A DNA stretch of 64,000 nt from Malaciobacter marinus (lineage in GTDB: Bacteria > Campylobacterota > Campylobacteria > Campylobacterales > Arcobacteraceae), in assembly GCF_003544855.1 (NCBI RefSeq), contig NZ_CP032101.1:2542001-2606000 (forward strand). The letters run 5' to 3'. Positions 7,986 through 18,005 of this stretch are shown in pieces. A program made the position numbers and the translations under genes. The notes beneath the pieces are model-generated. The model was not told the DNA's origin and made no database searches. It was given only the letters and a program-made list of their open reading frames with translations. How positions within the stretch are numbered: the stretch's first letter is position 1; each line of letters starts with the position of its first letter.

Positions 7986-9391
7986 TGAAAAAATTACATC
8001 TATTTGACTCTGTAAAAAAAGAAAAAATCCTTTTTGAACCAATTTTAAATAATGATGTAAAAGTTTACGTGTGTGGGCCTACTGTGTATGATGATGCACA
8101 TTTAGGTCATGCACGTAGTGCTATTGCATTTGATTTGCTACATAGAGTCTTAAAAGCAAATAACTACAACGTAACAATGACAAAAAACTTTACAGATATT
8201 GATGACAAAATCATCAAAAAAATGAAAGAAACAAAACAAACCCTTGAAGAAATTACGCAATATTATATAAATTCATACAAAAGTGATATGAATAAACTAA
8301 ATATCTTAGAAAATACATTAGAACCAAAAGCCACACAAAATCTTGATATCATGATTGAAATGATTGAGGATCTGCAAAAAAAAGATATTGCATATATCAT
8401 TAGCGATGGTGTTTATTTTGATACATCAAAAGATAATGATTATGGCAACATCAGCCATAGAGCAAGTGATGAAAATTCACAAGCAAGAGTAGAAACAAAT
8501 AGTGAAAAAAGAAATTCTAAAGATTTTGCTTTATGGAAATTTCAAAAAGATGCAAATGAGATCTCATACCCTGCTTCTTTTGGAAGAGGAAGACCTGGTT
8601 GGCATATTGAATGTTCAGCTATGATTGATAAACATTTAGCATATAAAAATGAAAAGTTTGCTATTGATATTCATGGTGGAGGAGCTGATTTAATTTTCCC
8701 TCATCATGAAAATGAAGCTGCGCAAACTAGATGTTCTTCTAATCAACATCTTGCTAAATACTGGATGCATAATGGCTTTGTAAATATTGATGGTGAAAAA
8801 ATGAGTAAATCACTTGGAAACTCATTTTTCTTAAAAGATATACTTAAATCATATTTTGGTGAAGCGGTAAGGTATTATCTTTTAAGTGCCCATTATAGAG
8901 CTGATTTTAACTTTAATGAAGAAGATTTAATTGTAAGCAAAAAAAGACTTGATAAACTTTATAGAGTTAAAAAAAGAGTTTATGGCATAGGAAAATCTTC
9001 TGTAAATAAACAATTTAAAGAGAATTTACTTGATGCTTTGAATGATGATTTAAATACATCAAAAGCTATTTCAATTGTTGATGAAATGGTTTCAAATGCA
9101 AATGACACACTAGATAAAGAGCCTAAAAACAAAGCCTTTAAAAAAGAGCTTGTTGCAAACTTTGAATTTATAGAAGAAGTTTTAGGTGTTGCTTCAAATG
9201 ATGCTTTTAAATATTTTCAATTTGGTATTTCAAAAGAACAAATTAATAAAATTGAAGAATTAATATTAAAAAGAGTAGAAGCTAAAAAAAATAAAGACTT
9301 TGAACAAGCCGATAAAATTAGAGATGAATTAAGTAGCTTTAATATATCAATAATGGATACATCAAATGGTGTTGTTTGGGAAAAGGTATAG
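7985..9391 (+). CDS. cysS: Cysteinyl-tRNA synthetase
   Basis: Class I aminoacyl-tRNA synthetase charging tRNA-Cys. The 468 residues contain the HIGH-type motif H39-L-G-H42, the zinc-site residues C30, the Cys of GWHIECSAM and the HHENE block, and the KMSKS loop at 272-276. HGGGADLIFPHHENE is diagnostic. The C-terminal helical anticodon-binding region is complete. It overlaps nusA by one base and ends before a bidirectional terminator. Confidence 0.97.
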   Translation: MKKLHLFDSVKKEKILFEPILNNDVKVYVCGPTVYDDAHLGHARSAIAFDLLHRVLKANNYNVTMTKNFTDIDDKIIKKMKETKQTLEEITQYYINSYKSDMNKLNILENTLEPKATQNLDIMIEMIEDLQKKDIAYIISDGVYFDTSKDNDYGNISHRASDENSQARVETNSEKRNSKDFALWKFQKDANEISYPASFGRGRPGWHIECSAMIDKHLAYKNEKFAIDIHGGGADLIFPHHENEAAQTRCSSNQHLAKYWMHNGFVNIDGEKMSKSLGNSFFLKDILKSYFGEAVRYYLLSAHYRADFNFNEEDLIVSKKRLDKLYRVKKRVYGIGKSSVNKQFKENLLDALNDDLNTSKAISIVDEMVSNANDTLDKEPKNKAFKKELVANFEFIEEVLGVASNDAFKYFQFGISKEQINKIEELILKRVEAKKNKDFEQADKIRDELSSFNISIMDTSNGVVWEKV

Positions 9392-9403
9392 TTTTTAAAT
9401 CAT

Positions 9404-9438
9404 AAAAAAAGAAAGAAGTTTTACTTCTTTCTTTTAAA
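9404..9438. terminator. Bidirectional intrinsic terminator between cysS and rpsR
   Basis: Inverted repeat AAAAGAAAGAAGT / ACTTCTTTCTTTT (13 bp, 3-nt loop) between convergent stop codons. The A-rich left side and T-rich right side supply U-tracts in both directions. Confidence 0.8.
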
Positions 9439-9443
9439 ATTAC

Positions 9444-9707
9444 TTATTTGTAGCTAATGTGTGCTGGTTCAGTAACTTTTTTAGTATCAACAATATATGG
9501 AACTAATGCCATATGTCTAGCTCTTTTAATAGCTTTTTCTACCATTTCTTGAGCATTTTTAGAGTTACCTGTAAGTCTTCTAGGCATAATTTTACCTCTT
9601 TCACTCATTGATAACTTTAATAAGTTAGTGTTTTTATAATCAATGAAATCAATTTTCATTTCAGTATATTTACAATATTTTTTTCCGTATTTTCTTTTTT
9701 CTGCCAT
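9444..9707 (-). CDS. rpsR: 30S ribosomal protein S18
   Basis: Small-subunit platform protein. The 87-residue basic protein shows the family core ([20 protein letters not shown], then IMPRRLTG and [13 protein letters not shown]). It is the last gene of the classic rpsF-ssb-rpsR operon, 16 bases after the ssb stop, and ends at the bidirectional terminator shared with cysS. Confidence 0.97.
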   Translation of the reverse strand: MAEKRKYGKKYCKYTEMKIDFIDYKNTNLLKLSMSERGKIMPRRLTGNSKNAQEMVEKAIKRARHMALVPYIVDTKKVTEPAHISYK

Positions 9708-9723
9708 TATTTATCCTTGTTTT

Positions 9724-10269
9724 CTAGAAAGGTATTTCATCTTCATCAATATCGATTTCAGGTATTTTATGCTCAGGAGCACTATTTTGTGCCGAGTTCA
9801 TACCACCATAATTATTCTTTTGTCCATAATCATTTTGAGTACTTGAAGGGTTGTATTGGTTTTGTTGAGGCTGTGGATTTGATGCATTTGCATTATAGTT
9901 ATTATAACCATTATCCATACCACCTTGTTGTTGTTGACTATCACTTTTTGAATCTAACATTTTCATAGTATCAACTCTTAATGAGTGTTTACTTCTGTTT
10001 GTTCCATCTTGAGCAGTCCACTGTTCTAATACAAGTCTTCCTTCTAATAGTACTTTTGAACCTTTTCTTAAATATTGATTAGCAACTTCTGCAGATCTTC
10101 CAAAGATATTAAAGTCTAAAAAACAAACTTCATCTTTTTGCTCACCACTTGATGTTTTATACTTATAACTAGTCGCAATTGCTGATTTTGCTATTGCTGC
10201 ACCACTTGGTAAATATCTAAGCTCAATATCTCTTGTAAGATTTCCTACCATTACTATTTTATTATACAT
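9724..10269 (-). CDS. ssb: Single-stranded DNA-binding protein
   Basis: Binds and protects single-stranded DNA and recruits replication and repair proteins. The 181 residues comprise an OB-fold (about 1-105, starting MYNKIVMVGNLTRDIELRY), a Gln/Asn/Gly-rich disordered linker (about 110-165) and the acidic partner-binding tip ending DEDEIPF. It lies between rpsF (20 bases upstream) and rpsR. The Q/N-rich linker gives long antisense open frames that are not genes. Confidence 0.97.
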   Translation of the reverse strand: MYNKIVMVGNLTRDIELRYLPSGAAIAKSAIATSYKYKTSSGEQKDEVCFLDFNIFGRSAEVANQYLRKGSKVLLEGRLVLEQWTAQDGTNRSKHSLRVDTMKMLDSKSDSQQQQGGMDNGYNNYNANASNPQPQQNQYNPSSTQNDYGQKNNYGGMNSAQNSAPEHKIPEIDIDEDEIPF

Positions 10270-10289
10270 TTGAAGGTCCTTATGTGTTA

Positions 10290-10643
10290 TTAGTTAGCTT
10301 TTTTAGCTGCCTCGTCACTCATTTTTGTCCAAGCTGTAATCTCTTTTTTGTTTTCATATTTAATAAATAAAAATCTTAAGATTTGCTCATTGATTCTGTA
10401 AGTTCTTTCTAACTCCAAAATAGCATTTGCAGGTGATTTAAAGTAAATTACGAAGTAATAACCTCTTTTGTTTTTTTCAATTTCATAAGCTAATTGTTTA
10501 GAACCCATATCATCACAAGATACGATTTCACCACCATTTTTTTCGATGTTAGCTTTAACTTTTTCGATTTCTGCCACAGTCTCTTCATCAGTAAGAGTTG
10601 GCTTAATAATAAACATTGTTTCATAATGCTTTAATTTTGACAT
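10290..10643 (-). CDS. rpsF: 30S ribosomal protein S6
   Basis: Ribosomal protein that pairs with S18 on the small subunit. The 117-residue product shows the S6 pattern: [16 protein letters not shown], then [18 protein letters not shown], then [15 protein letters not shown] good ribosome-binding site (AGGAGC) precedes the ATG. It leads the rpsF-ssb-rpsR operon, with holA upstream on the same strand. Confidence 0.97.
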   Translation of the reverse strand: MSKLKHYETMFIIKPTLTDEETVAEIEKVKANIEKNGGEIVSCDDMGSKQLAYEIEKNKRGYYFVIYFKSPANAILELERTYRINEQILRFLFIKYENKKEITAWTKMSDEAAKKAN

Positions 10644-10717
10644 TTAATTGCTCCTTATAGTTTGTGCCGGTATCTTTACATAAATATCAGCAAGGATTTT
10701 TTGTAAAGTTCGTGATT

Positions 10718-11698
10718 TTATCTAAACATAACTGTAAATTTTCTTAGACTTGCCTGTAAAAATAGATTTTCTTTATTAATTTTTGTAGATTTTAGTTTTA
10801 ACTCTAAATCAAGTAGAAATTCAAACATTTCTTGAAATACTTCTGGTTTTATTGAAATTGCTAATTTACTCTTTTTTTCCCAAATATTTTTAGGAGGAAC
10901 ATATCCTAAAATCTCTTTTGCATTTGGAGTACCAAATGCTCTTGTGTAAGCGCTTATCATAAATAATTGTTGAACAAATGATGTAATTTGATTTAATAAA
11001 TAAATTTCATTCATTCCCTCTTCTAATAAAAGTTGTAACTCTTCTGAGATGTCGTTTCCTAATATTAAATCATTTAAAAAATCTTCAAAAGATACATTTC
11101 CAATACCAAAACAATGAGAATTTATAAGGTTAGTATTGATTTTTTTATCTAGTATAACTAATTTTTTCAAGTCATTTATACACAAACTCAAATCATGCCT
11201 ATGCATAAAATATAAGTGATTTAAAGCAGACATTTCATAATCTAAACCTATTGCTCTAGCTTCTTTTTCTAAAAGCTTTAAAGCCTCATTTATATAAGGT
11301 GCAAACATTCTAACACTAACTGAATTTGTTTTTGCACTAAATGAACTACTCATTGTCTTAAACTCAATATCTCCTAGGCAAGAAAAAATAAGTGTAGAGT
11401 CAGGATTAATATTGCATGCATTTATTAATTCTGTAAGTTCTTTTTTTTGTATCTTTTTTTCTGTTTTGATAATTATTAAATTAGTAGATGAAAAAAGTGA
11501 TGACTGTAAAAGTTGCTCTTTTATAAATTTAAAGTCATACTCATCAAAGTATATTCTTTGAATATCACTTTCATGTGCAATACTTTGTGCAACTAAATTA
11601 CTATAATAATCAATTAAGAAAGTAGATTGCCCATAAAACATATACGCATCAAACTTTTTATTTTGCTTTAATAAGTTATCAAATTCATTTTTATACAT
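10718..11698 (-). CDS. holA: DNA polymerase III delta subunit
   Basis: Clamp-loader subunit that opens the beta sliding clamp. The 326-residue protein fits HolA in length and pattern: an N-terminal nucleotide-fold region (FYGQSTFLIDYYSN), a middle IIIKTEKKIQKKELTELI segment and a helical C-terminal collar domain. As in most HolA proteins there is no functional Walker A. I recall the order rnr-holA-rpsF-ssb-rpsR in Helicobacter, which supports the call. Confidence 0.85.
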   Translation of the reverse strand: MYKNEFDNLLKQNKKFDAYMFYGQSTFLIDYYSNLVAQSIAHESDIQRIYFDEYDFKFIKEQLLQSSLFSSTNLIIIKTEKKIQKKELTELINACNINPDSTLIFSCLGDIEFKTMSSSFSAKTNSVSVRMFAPYINEALKLLEKEARAIGLDYEMSALNHLYFMHRHDLSLCINDLKKLVILDKKINTNLINSHCFGIGNVSFEDFLNDLILGNDISEELQLLLEEGMNEIYLLNQITSFVQQLFMISAYTRAFGTPNAKEILGYVPPKNIWEKKSKLAISIKPEVFQEMFEFLLDLELKLKSTKINKENLFLQASLRKFTVMFR

Positions 11699-11769
11699 AA
11701 AGATATAATATCTAAGATTAAGTTATTTTTTAATAAAATCCTTAAGCTTAAAATCAAAAAGGCATAAAG

Positions 11770-12138
11770 TTGTATGAAGTAAAAGTTCCTATTTTAGGTT
11801 TTGATAAAATTAAATACATGAATATAGAAAAACTAGACAAAGATTTTTCTATTTTACAAATTGATGAAAAAGACAATACTAATATGCATATGATTTCATC
11901 AAACTCAATAAAAAGTTTTGATATTGAGTTTGATGAGAGTTTCTTAAAAAAAATGCAAATTGATGAAGATACAAAAATTTCTTTTTATTTTTCTATTGTT
12001 ATAAATAATCCAGTTGCAAATTCAGTTGTTAACTTAACTGCACCAGTAGTTATAAATGAAGATAAAAAACTTCTAGGACAATATATTATAAAAAAATCAA
12101 CTTCTTTTTTTACTACAATGTCAGAACTTAGTATTTAA
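11770..12138 (+). CDS. fliW: Flagellar assembly factor FliW
   Basis: FliW binds flagellin and antagonises the RNA-binding regulator CsrA, coupling flagellin level to its translation. The 122-residue product matches the family: a beta-rich start (VKVPILGFDKIKYMNIEKLD), then FYFSIVINNPVANSVVNLTAPVVIN, the typical N-L-x-A-P-[LV]-V-I-N block. The start is a TTG (11770) with AAGG at 11759-11762, 7 nt away; no ATG fits the homologous N-terminus. It stands alone on the plus strand between holA and rnr, and its 3' end overlaps that of rnr by 11 bp. No csrA is in the window. Confidence 0.85.
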   Translation: MYEVKVPILGFDKIKYMNIEKLDKDFSILQIDEKDNTNMHMISSNSIKSFDIEFDESFLKKMQIDEDTKISFYFSIVINNPVANSVVNLTAPVVINEDKKLLGQYIIKKSTSFFTTMSELSI

Positions 12139-13981
12139 TAGAAGCCACAATTTGTTTTGTAATTATATTTACAGATTTTATAATAACTTTTAACTTTGAG
12201 TATATTACTTGTCCTTTATAATTATCTAATATAAGTCTCATTCCAGGCATTTTATCATATGTTTTTGCTAAACCTCTTTCACTATCAGTAATATAGACTC
12301 TAAACTCATCTTTAATATGTTTTTTTGCAAATCTAGCATATTTTCTATCTTCAAAATCCCAAACAAGTTGATCAATTTTTCTTTCTTGAATAGAGATATA
12401 ATCACATATATCTTCTATATTATCAGGTGTTTGATTGCTTTTTAACATTCTGTGTAAAACTAAATCTGAATATCTTCTAATTGGACTTGTAAAATGAGAA
12501 TATGAGCTAAATCCTAAACCAAAATGTCCTAAATTCCTTGAAGAGTATTTTGCTTGTGTTTGAGCATGAATTATAAGTTCATCAATCTCTTTTGATAAAG
12601 TAGTATGCTTTGCTTTATTTTGTATATGATTAATTGTTTCATGAATTGTAGATTGTAACTTTACATTTACACCTAAACTATTTACTTCATCAACAAGTTT
12701 TGTAATAGCTTTAAAAGGTGGTTCTTCATGAATCCTATATATACCTACACTATTAACTTTCTTACTAGCTTCAATATTTGCAAAAAGCATACACTCTTCA
12801 ACTAATTGATGTGATGCAGTTGAGTTTTCTTCTTCAATAGATTCAAGTTCACTATTATGATTTAATTTCAATCTTAATTCGCTTGATCTAAATTCATAAC
12901 CTTTTTCTAGCCTTTTTGCTCTATATGCTTTAGTCACATCATATAATTTAACAACAGAGTCAAATATTTGCTTTTCTAATGTTGTATATTTATCAAGTTT
13001 GCCATCTAAAACCCTATCAATTCTTCCATATGAGAACTTTCTTTTTGATTCAATTATTGCTTCGTATAGTTTTGAGCTTTTTATTTCTAAATTTTTTGTA
13101 TCTAAATGTATTTCAAAGACATATGCATATCTTTTCTCATTTTCTCTTAAAGAACACATATCTTCACTTAGCTTTCTTGGAAGCATTGGTAAAACTTTTG
13201 AGGGAAGATAAATAGAGCTTGATTTCATATATGCTAGTTTATCAAGTTGTGAATTCTCTTTTACAAAATATGAAACATCAGCAATTGCTACATATATTAT
13301 TTGTTTTTTTTCATCATAATAGATTGCATCATCATGATCTTTTGCACTTGCTGGATCTATTGTACAAAAATTCAAATGTGTTAAATCCACTCTTTTATTA
13401 GTATCATTCATTTTTGCATCAATCTCAAGTTCAGACTCTAATCTTATTAATTCATGATATAAATACAAAGAGATAAACTCATCAACTTTAGGATCATCTA
13501 TATGTCCTATATTTTTTATAGTTTCAAAATCTTTACTATTTACTAGGAGTATTTGCCCATCTTGATATTTTTTGTTTACTTTAAAATCTAACTCTATGCT
13601 CTCTTTTACTGTAAATAAACTATTTTCTTGTACATAAACTAAAAGCTCTTTTACTTTTGAAGAGAAAACATGTACTATTTTTGCTTTAATTTTACTTCTT
13701 GGATTAAAAATTCTTTTTGCTACTACAAAATCACCTTCGTATGCTCCATTTAAAAGATCAAACTCTAGCTTTATATTTTTGTGTTCGTTACTTATATCTT
13801 CTAATAATGCATAATTTTTTTCAAATTTAACTTTTGCAATTTTAAATTTTGAATTTATTTCAAATTTATCTTCTTGTTTTGTTAAAATTGAATCTTTTAA
13901 TAGCTTATCAACTACTTTTTGTTCTTCTTTATTGAAAGTATTATTAGAATTTATTATCTTTTCAAATAGTTGTTTATACAA
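12128..13981 (-). CDS. rnr: Ribonuclease R / VacB-type 3'-5' exoribonuclease
   Basis: Processive 3'-5' RNase of the RNB family. In its 617 residues, N-terminal OB/cold-shock-like domains come before the catalytic RNB domain with the metal-binding motif IDPASAKDHDDAIYYD and the downstream VAIADVSYFVK and PRKLSEDMCSL blocks. The C-terminal S1-like part is short and the protein lacks the long Lys-rich tail of E. coli RNase R, as usual in Campylobacterota. Neighbours match the holA-rnr order I recall from this phylum. Confidence 0.93.
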   Translation of the reverse strand: MYKQLFEKIINSNNTFNKEEQKVVDKLLKDSILTKQEDKFEINSKFKIAKVKFEKNYALLEDISNEHKNIKLEFDLLNGAYEGDFVVAKRIFNPRSKIKAKIVHVFSSKVKELLVYVQENSLFTVKESIELDFKVNKKYQDGQILLVNSKDFETIKNIGHIDDPKVDEFISLYLYHELIRLESELEIDAKMNDTNKRVDLTHLNFCTIDPASAKDHDDAIYYDEKKQIIYVAIADVSYFVKENSQLDKLAYMKSSSIYLPSKVLPMLPRKLSEDMCSLRENEKRYAYVFEIHLDTKNLEIKSSKLYEAIIESKRKFSYGRIDRVLDGKLDKYTTLEKQIFDSVVKLYDVTKAYRAKRLEKGYEFRSSELRLKLNHNSELESIEEENSTASHQLVEECMLFANIEASKKVNSVGIYRIHEEPPFKAITKLVDEVNSLGVNVKLQSTIHETINHIQNKAKHTTLSKEIDELIIHAQTQAKYSSRNLGHFGLGFSSYSHFTSPIRRYSDLVLHRMLKSNQTPDNIEDICDYISIQERKIDQLVWDFEDRKYARFAKKHIKDEFRVYITDSERGLAKTYDKMPGMRLILDNYKGQVIYSKLKVIIKSVNIITKQIVASIKY

Positions 13982-14042
13982 TTTTTTTCCTTAAGTATGT
14001 TATGATAGTATCTTATCTAAAATCCTTTTAAGGCTTATTGTA

Positions 14043-14801
14043 ATGTTTAAACAATTTTTTATTTTAATATTTACTACTTTTATAATTAACTCAACACTAA
14101 TGGCAAAGCAAAAACCAACTTTAATTTTTTATTGTGGAATAACAATGGTTAAACCAATTAAACAAATGGCTAAAATTATTGAAGAAAAATACAATTGTAA
14201 TATCAAAATCTCACAAGGTGGGTCAAAAGATTTATATGATGCATTGAAATATTCAAAAAAAGGTGATTTATATCTTCCTGGAAGTGATTCATATAGAATC
14301 AAAAATAAAAAAGATTCACTTATAATTGATAGTGCTTTTATAGGATATAACCAAGCAGCTATTTTTGTAGAAAAAAACAATCCTTTAAAAATAAAAGATT
14401 TAGATGCATTTGTAAATTCTATGAACTCTTCTATTTTATGTAATCCCAATTCAGGTAGTATTGGAAAAATGACAAAAAAAATATTTCTTGCATACAAAGG
14501 TGAAGATTTTTTCAATGAAGCCTACGACAATGCAATTGAGATTGGAACTGATTCAAGGAATTTAAACAGATCTCTTATTGAAAAAAGAACAAATATAACT
14601 ATTAATTGGAAAGCAACTGCAATGTGGAATGAAAACTCAAAACATATAGATGTAATTGAAATTGATGAAAAATATGCTCCTAAAAAAAGACTTGAAATAA
14701 ATCTTTTAAGTTTTTCAAAAAATAAAAAGATTGCAAAAGCTTTTATGGAGTTTGCAAAAAGTAAACAAGGTCAACAAATAATGAAAGAATATGGATTTTA
14801 A
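14043..14801 (+). CDS. ModA-like periplasmic substrate-binding protein
   Basis: 252 residues with a signal peptide (about 1-21, cut near MAKQ) and a bacterial extracellular solute-binding fold of the ModA/SBP_bac_11 type: LIFYCGITMVKPIKQMAKIIEEKY, then ISQGGSKDLYDALK, then a GDLYLPGSDSY segment, ending in the typical AKAFMEFAKSKQGQQIMKEYGF-like tail. No ABC permease or ATPase is nearby. Instead a sensor histidine kinase starts 13 bases downstream, so it may be a ligand-presenting sensor partner and not a transporter component. The ligand is unknown; an oxyanion is one possibility. Confidence 0.75.
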   Translation: MFKQFFILIFTTFIINSTLMAKQKPTLIFYCGITMVKPIKQMAKIIEEKYNCNIKISQGGSKDLYDALKYSKKGDLYLPGSDSYRIKNKKDSLIIDSAFIGYNQAAIFVEKNNPLKIKDLDAFVNSMNSSILCNPNSGSIGKMTKKIFLAYKGEDFFNEAYDNAIEIGTDSRNLNRSLIEKRTNITINWKATAMWNENSKHIDVIEIDEKYAPKKRLEINLLSFSKNKKIAKAFMEFAKSKQGQQIMKEYGF

Positions 14802-14814
14802 ATTAGGATAAATT

Positions 14815-16893
14815 TTGATAAAACTATCACTTGCAAATAAACAAAATACCCTTTCAAAACTAATTTTATTAGTTAGTATATTTTTAATAGGAATTATAAG
14901 TTTAATAGTACTTCACTTTTTCTTTTTAAATTTATTAGAAAACTTAGATGATAAAACAAAAAATCAAGAAGCAAAAATACAAATTGGTGAATATATAGTA
15001 AATGATTTATATAAAATCCGTTCAGATTTTTATGAAATTGCAACAACCACAACAAATAAAAGAAGTAGAGAGTTAATTTTAAATAGATTAAAACAAAGAG
15101 TAAAAACAATAAAAAACGCCCTTGACATTTTAGAAAATGGTGGAGAATTAAAAAGAGTACTTAGACTTAATATTGTTGGTCACAATAATACAATAAAAAA
15201 AATAAATTATATAAAAGAGAATAAAAGTATTGTCTCTTTAGAATCAATTGATTTAAGACCAAAATTAGAACAACTTATTAATATGACAAATCAATTAAAA
15301 CTACTTTTAAATAAAGCAGAACTTTACAGATCTTCAAAAAATCATAAAGAGTTTGAGAAATTAACAAAAAAAATTACAAGATTTTATAAATTAACTCCTG
15401 CATTTTTTATTAGAATTACAGAAAATACAAGAAGATTGCAATATGAAGGTGAGATTACACTTCAAAAATTACAAAATCAAATTAAAAAAGAGAAAATGCA
15501 ATATCAAAAATTAGAGCTAATTCTTATTGCTTCAATTATATTTATTGTTTTAATACTTACTTATTTTATAGTAAAACAAATAAATAAAAATGCAAAAACT
15601 CTTTTTGATTTAAATACACAATTAGAAAAAAAAATGCAAGAATTAAAAATGCAAGAAGCTGCAACAAGAGGTATATTAGATGGACAACCTAATATAGTAG
15701 TTGTAAGTAATGGCGAAGAGATGCTTGATGCGAATAGTGCTTTAGTAGATTTTTTCAATGGCTATAATACATTTGATGATTTTAAAGATGAGCATGCATG
15801 CATTTGTGATTTTTTTCAAGATATAAATAGAAAAGACTTTATATTAGATATTGATTATGATGGCTTAATGTGGTATGAATATATTTTACAAAATCCAAAT
15901 AAACTTCATAAAGTAGCTATGAAAAATCTAAATGGCTTACACTATTTTTCAATAGTAGCAAAAAAGAAACTCTTAAATGATAAGAATTTTATAATCATAA
16001 TATCACTAAATGATATTTCAAAAGAGATAAAGGTGCAAGAGCAATTAGCAAAACTAAATGATAATTTAGAAAATATTGTTGATTCAAAAACAAAACAACT
16101 TCAAGACTTAAATGAAACCTTAGAAAAGAAAGTTCAAGAAGAGTTAGAAAAAAATAGAGCAAAAGATAAAAAAATGATTCAACAATCAAGATTTGCAGCC
16201 CTTGGAGAAATGATAGGAAATATTGCTCATCAATGGAGACAACCTTTATCAGCTATATCTTCAACAGCTTCATCAATGCAACTTCAAATGGAACTTGGCA
16301 TTAATCAAAAAGAAGATATTGAAAAATCCTATGAATCTATAATTACATATGTCGAGTTTTTGACTCAAACAATAGAAGACTTTAGAAACTTTTTTAAAGA
16401 AGATAAAGAAAAAAGTGAGTTTGATATACAAAAAATACTTAAAAATAGTCTTAGCATAACAGCAGCATCATATAAAGATAGAAATATTGATGTACTAACA
16501 AACTTCAAAGAAGATATAAATATCACTTTTGGATTCCCAAATGAGCTTTCACAAGTTTTTTTGAATATTTTAAGTAATGCAAAAGATGCTTTTACAAACA
16601 ACAAAATAAAAACCCCACAAGTTACCATAAATATTTTTGAAAAAGATGCATATAATATCATTGAAATAATTGATAATGCAGGAGGAATTGATATAAAAAA
16701 TATTGAAAAAATCTTTGACCCTTACTTTACAACAAAACATCAAACACAAGGTACTGGAATTGGTTTATATATGAGTAAAGAAATTATACAAAAACATATG
16801 AATGGTTTATTAAATGTTGAAAATAGGATAATAACAGTTAATAACACTACTTACAAAGGTGCTTGTTTTACTATCTTATTACCAAAACTTTAG
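14815..16893 (+). CDS. Membrane sensor histidine kinase, PAS-containing
   Basis: 692 residues: TM1 (about 18-40), a helical periplasmic domain (about 45-230), TM2 (about 232-254), a coiled coil, a PAS-like domain (about 290-400), a second coiled coil (about 405-460), a dimerisation box with H472 in IGNIAHQWRQPLSAISS, and an HATPase domain (IDNAGGI, then GTGIGLYMSK). The start is TTG at 14815 with AGGA six bases upstream. It is directly downstream of the ModA-like binding protein, its probable sensory partner. No response regulator is adjacent, so the output partner is unknown. Confidence 0.88.
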   Translation: MIKLSLANKQNTLSKLILLVSIFLIGIISLIVLHFFFLNLLENLDDKTKNQEAKIQIGEYIVNDLYKIRSDFYEIATTTTNKRSRELILNRLKQRVKTIKNALDILENGGELKRVLRLNIVGHNNTIKKINYIKENKSIVSLESIDLRPKLEQLINMTNQLKLLLNKAELYRSSKNHKEFEKLTKKITRFYKLTPAFFIRITENTRRLQYEGEITLQKLQNQIKKEKMQYQKLELILIASIIFIVLILTYFIVKQINKNAKTLFDLNTQLEKKMQELKMQEAATRGILDGQPNIVVVSNGEEMLDANSALVDFFNGYNTFDDFKDEHACICDFFQDINRKDFILDIDYDGLMWYEYILQNPNKLHKVAMKNLNGLHYFSIVAKKKLLNDKNFIIIISLNDISKEIKVQEQLAKLNDNLENIVDSKTKQLQDLNETLEKKVQEELEKNRAKDKKMIQQSRFAALGEMIGNIAHQWRQPLSAISSTASSMQLQMELGINQKEDIEKSYESIITYVEFLTQTIEDFRNFFKEDKEKSEFDIQKILKNSLSITAASYKDRNIDVLTNFKEDINITFGFPNELSQVFLNILSNAKDAFTNNKIKTPQVTINIFEKDAYNIIEIIDNAGGIDIKNIEKIFDPYFTTKHQTQGTGIGLYMSKEIIQKHMNGLLNVENRIITVNNTTYKGACFTILLPKL

Positions 16894-16904
16894 ATTCTTT
16901 TGAG

Positions 16905-16910
16905 TATAAT
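16905..16910 (+). promoter_or_regulatory. Putative -10 box of ilvC
   Basis: TATAAT preceded by TTTTGAG, just after the kinase stop codon, 31 bases before the ilvC ATG. A strong GAGGG ribosome-binding site (16931-16935) follows. Confidence 0.65.
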
Positions 16911-16923
16911 GCACGCAAACTAA

Positions 16924-17964
<1,041 letters not shown>

Positions 17965-17990
17965 TAAAAGTAAGGTTCCCCTTACTTTTA
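17965..17990 (+). terminator. Intrinsic terminator after ilvC
   Basis: Perfect 11-bp stem (TAAAAGTAAGG / CCTTACTTTTA) with a TTCC loop, directly after the ilvC stop. The next gene starts 15 bases later, so some read-through is likely. Confidence 0.75.
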
Positions 17991-18005
17991 TGTTAACTGA
18001 TATAT

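Noticed and set aside
9643-9968. Two plus-strand open frames opposite ssb and rpsR
   Set aside because: They lie antisense to well-supported genes, have composition typical of reversed Q/N-rich linker sequence, and lack ribosome-binding sites.
12979-13401. Several plus-strand frames within rnr
   Set aside because: They are shadows of the RNB domain coding strand; their translations are Leu/Phe/His-rich, as expected for reversed AT-rich codons.
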